From contig JAFGNG010000122.1 of assembly GCA_016927125.1 (NCBI GenBank), positions 1-17,425 on the forward strand: a stretch of DNA of 17,425 nt. The letters are read 5' to 3'. The stretch is from Planctomycetota bacterium (GTDB taxonomy: Bacteria; Planctomycetota; SZUA-567; JAFGNG01). A program made the position numbers and the translations under genes. Position 1 is the stretch's first letter; each line of letters opens with the position of its first letter. Below the pieces are notes generated by a model. That model was not told the DNA's origin and made no database searches. It was given only the letters and a program-made list of their open reading frames with translations. This document shows, piece after piece, positions 15,270 to 17,425 of the stretch.

Positions 15270-16030
15270 TGAACAAAGAAACTTCCATCATGGACAGGAT
15301 TGCCGATGCCAACAAATCGGTAATCACCGGCATTGACGCCAAGGATATTGAGAACTGGGTTATGATCCACATCATGGGCAAGGCTTACGAGGTCCCCAGT
15401 GAATTGACGATCCTGCAGGCAATGGAATATTCCGGTTACAGGTTTATCCGTTCCTGCGGATGCCGGGCCGGTTTCTGCGGGGCGTGCGCGACTGTCTACC
15501 GCAAGGAAGGGGAGTACAAGCTCCACGGGGTCCTGGCCTGCCAGACCAAGGTCGAGGATGGCATGTTCCTGGTGCAGATCCCATTTGCCCCTGCCGAGAA
15601 GTCCTGCTACGACATTACCGTGGAGAGATACGACCCTGCGGTCCTGCTCAAGTATTACCCGGAAATCACCCGGTGCGTTTCCTGCAATACCTGCACTAAG
15701 GCTTGCCCGCAGGAGCTGCAGATCATGGACTATATCCAGTCCGCGCTCAAAGGCGATTTTGAAGGCTTAGCAGACGCTTCCTTCGACTGCATCCAATGTG
15801 GCCTCTGCGCGATCCGCTGTCCCGCAGAGATTGTCCATTACCACATGGCCCAACTCGGCCGGAGAATGTTCGGCAAGTACGGCATCCCTGAGGAATTAAA
15901 TCTGAAGAAGCGGGTGGAAGAAATTGAAAACCGGGTTTATGACGAGGAATTCCAGAAGATTATGAAAATGGCCCCGGAAGACTTCAAAACCTTATACGTA
16001 GAAAAACAAAAAGAGCGGGAAGTTTATTGA
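15269..16030 (+). CDS. SdhB/FrdB/TfrB-like iron-sulfur subunit
   Basis: This is a 253-residue electron-transfer subunit. It has an N-terminal plant-type [2Fe-2S] domain (C65, C70, C73, C91; CGCRAGFCGAC) and a C-terminal alpha-helical ferredoxin domain with C136/139/142/146 and C174/177/180/184. Ordinary SdhB/FrdB has [3Fe-4S] at the last site with a CxxxxxCxxxCP pattern; here both sites are full CxxCxxCxxxCP, so two [4Fe-4S] clusters are expected. About 30 residues precede the [2Fe-2S] fold. An ATG at 15269 overlapping the HdrB-like stop is preferred over the GTG at 15266, which codes only one extra residue. It should connect the HdrBC-like pair with the flavoprotein encoded 16 nt downstream. 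No quinone-anchor gene is seen. Confidence 0.87.
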   Translation: MNKETSIMDRIADANKSVITGIDAKDIENWVMIHIMGKAYEVPSELTILQAMEYSGYRFIRSCGCRAGFCGACATVYRKEGEYKLHGVLACQTKVEDGMFLVQIPFAPAEKSCYDITVERYDPAVLLKYYPEITRCVSCNTCTKACPQELQIMDYIQSALKGDFEGLADASFDCIQCGLCAIRCPAEIVHYHMAQLGRRMFGKYGIPEELNLKKRVEEIENRVYDEEFQKIMKMAPEDFKTLYVEKQKEREVY

Positions 16031-16046
16031 ATAAGGGGAGAGAACC

Positions 16047-17425
16047 ATGGCGGAATTGAAACTGCTGGACGGCTACCCCGAATACATGCGCGAATCCATC
16101 AAACTGGTAGAGAAAACCCGGCCGCAACGGCTCGGAAAGCTCCCCTCGCAGATGACCCCGGAAGAACGGCAGGATATCTTGCAGCTTTGCCATCCGGATT
16201 ATGCCCCGGGAGGCAAGCGCAAGCTCTTGCTCGGGCTTAACAAGGGGGAGCTTGTGCCGAATGACCTTGCTGATCTCCTGGAAGCTTATCCCTTGATCAA
16301 GCCGGAAGAAATCGACTTGCAGAAAATTGATTATGAGCCGGAGCTTCTCATTATCGGTGGCGGCCTCGCTGGCACCAGCGCGGCGATTATGGCGAATGAT
16401 TACGGGATTCCCGCCGAAAAGATCCTGATGATCAACAAGTTACGGCACGGAGACGCCAATTCCATGATGGCCGAGGGCGGGACCCAGGCGGCGGACCGGG
16501 AGTGCGACAGCCCGGTGATCCACTATATCGATACCATGGGCGGCGGGCATTATACCAACAAGCCGGATGTGCTCCGCGCGCTGGTGGAAGACGGGCCAAA
16601 GGTAATCAAATGGCTGTGCGAGCTCGGGGTGATGTTTGACCGGGAGGAGGACGGCAGCTTCAAAGAGCTTACCGGCGGCGGCACCTCCCGGCGTCGGATG
16701 CATGCCTGCCGCGACTATACCGGTATGGAAGAGCTGCGGGTCTTGCGCGATGAATTCCGTAATCGCGGTATCCCCAGCCTGGAATACGCGCCCGCGATCG
16801 AGCTCTTCACCGAGGAGAATGCGGTAACTGGCGCGCTCCTCTGGAATATGGAAACGGATCAATATATGATCGTCAAAGCCAAGGCGATTATTCTCGCCAC
16901 CGGCGGCTTTGGGCGGCTGCATATCAGGGGCTTCCCCACCACCAACCACTATGGCGCCACTGCTGATGGCATTGTTCTGGCTTACCGGGCCGGAGCCAAG
17001 CTGCGGGATATGGATACTGTCCAATACCATCCCACTGGCGCGGCCTATCCCCAGCAGATCATTGGCTTGCTGCTGACAGAAAAACTGCGCACCAGCGGCG
17101 CGCAACCTTTAAACAAAGATGGCAAAGCCTTTGTTTTTCCCTTGGAACCGAGGGACGTGGAAGCCTCCGCCTTTATCAAGGAGTGTTACATTAATGAAAA
17201 AGGTATTACCACGCCGACCGGGATGCGGGGGATCTGGCTGGATACGCCGCTCATTGATGAGATCAACGGCAAGGGCACCCTGGCGAAGTCCTTCCCCGGC
17301 ATGGTGCGAATGTTTAAGCGTTTCGGCATTGATATGATCAAGGATCCGGTGTTGGTCTTCCCCACCCTGCATTACCAGAATGGCGGCGTGGAAACCGATC
17401 CTTGGGGCAAGACCAATGTATACCG
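16047..17425 (+). CDS. SdhA/FrdA-family FAD flavoprotein, 3'-truncated
   Basis: The frame runs off the right edge after 459 codons. It is the likely fumarate reductase or succinate dehydrogenase catalytic subunit. The dinucleotide motif IIGGGLAG starts only at about residue 102, after an unusual N-terminal extension. Active-site pieces of the family are present: YHPTG (327-331), TEKLR (proton-relay E and R), the PRD arginine (catalytic acid in flavocytochrome c3 numbering R402) and FPTLHYQNGG (His-Tyr before GG). The histidine that binds FAD covalently in SdhA/FrdA is replaced by asparagine (N138 in ANSMMAEGG), so FAD is probably bound non-covalently, as in aspartate oxidase or thiol:fumarate reductase. 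Aspartate oxidase and adenylylsulfate reductase are alternatives, but the Hdr/SdhB neighbours and fumarase argue for a fumarate/succinate enzyme. AAGGGGAG precedes the ATG by 6 nt. Confidence 0.85.
   Translation, partial: MAELKLLDGYPEYMRESIKLVEKTRPQRLGKLPSQMTPEERQDILQLCHPDYAPGGKRKLLLGLNKGELVPNDLADLLEAYPLIKPEEIDLQKIDYEPELLIIGGGLAGTSAAIMANDYGIPAEKILMINKLRHGDANSMMAEGGTQAADRECDSPVIHYIDTMGGGHYTNKPDVLRALVEDGPKVIKWLCELGVMFDREEDGSFKELTGGGTSRRRMHACRDYTGMEELRVLRDEFRNRGIPSLEYAPAIELFTEENAVTGALLWNMETDQYMIVKAKAIILATGGFGRLHIRGFPTTNHYGATADGIVLAYRAGAKLRDMDTVQYHPTGAAYPQQIIGLLLTEKLRTSGAQPLNKDGKAFVFPLEPRDVEASAFIKECYINEKGITTPTGMRGIWLDTPLIDEINGKGTLAKSFPGMVRMFKRFGIDMIKDPVLVFPTLHYQNGGVETDPWGKTNVY

Noticed and set aside
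16440..17105. 221-codon open frame on the - strand
   Set aside because: It is antisense to the flavoprotein gene, which shows clear family motifs on the + strand; the reverse frame shows none.
16047..17425. L-aspartate oxidase (NadB) as the identity of the flavoprotein
   Set aside because: The Asn at the flavin site resembles NadB, but the long N-terminal extension, the SdhB-like and HdrBC-like neighbours and absence of nadA/nadC favour a fumarate/succinate enzyme. NadB is kept as a minor alternative.

Overview
The window looks like part of the genome of a strictly anaerobic, hydrogen-metabolising bacterium, probably fermentative or syntrophic. All real genes lie on the + strand, tightly packed, with clear Shine-Dalgarno sites and some GTG/TTG starts. 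Nearly every product is an oxygen-sensitive iron-sulfur or radical-SAM enzyme. I cannot assign a phylum from the sequence alone; Desulfobacterota, Firmicutes-type syntrophs and uncultured phyla all remain possible. I see no mobile element, CRISPR array, tRNA or rRNA.

Region 1 (1-8694) is a nearly complete [FeFe]-hydrogenase operon. It starts with a 5'-truncated thioredoxin-like [2Fe-2S] protein, then hydB (flavin/NADH subunit) and hydA (catalytic subunit, with all H-cluster motifs). These are followed by hydG (CO/CN-forming radical-SAM maturase), hydC (NuoE-like subunit), hydE (second radical-SAM maturase), a single-domain CheY-like response regulator and hydF (GTPase scaffold). Spacings run from a 4-nt overlap to 34 nt, so this is probably one transcript that makes a trimeric HydABC enzyme of the NAD/ferredoxin-coupled (electron-bifurcating) type together with its whole H-cluster assembly line.

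Region 2 (8695-9287) is an AT-richer gap of about 590 bp without a convincing gene. It has a hairpin just after hydF and a bidirectional, terminator-like inverted repeat at 8865-8909.

Region 3 (9288-13750) is a TCA-cycle module: a small unknown protein, a eukaryotic-type citrate synthase, an NADP-type isocitrate dehydrogenase and a two-subunit class I fumarase.

Region 4 (13905 to the right edge) encodes an HdrC-like protein, an HdrB-like protein with two complete CCG cysteine motifs, an SdhB/FrdB-like iron-sulfur protein and an SdhA/FrdA-like flavoprotein cut off by the window end. No membrane anchor is visible. This predicts a soluble fumarate reductase/succinate dehydrogenase joined to a heterodisulfide-reductase module, similar in parts to methanogen thiol:fumarate reductase but split into four genes. 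Together with fumarase it would link the TCA branch to thiol/disulfide or other low-molecular-weight electron carriers.

The strongest items for follow-up are this Hdr-fumarate-reductase complex, and a HydG in which one of the three cysteines expected to hold the auxiliary cluster is glycine, with a new cysteine three residues further on.
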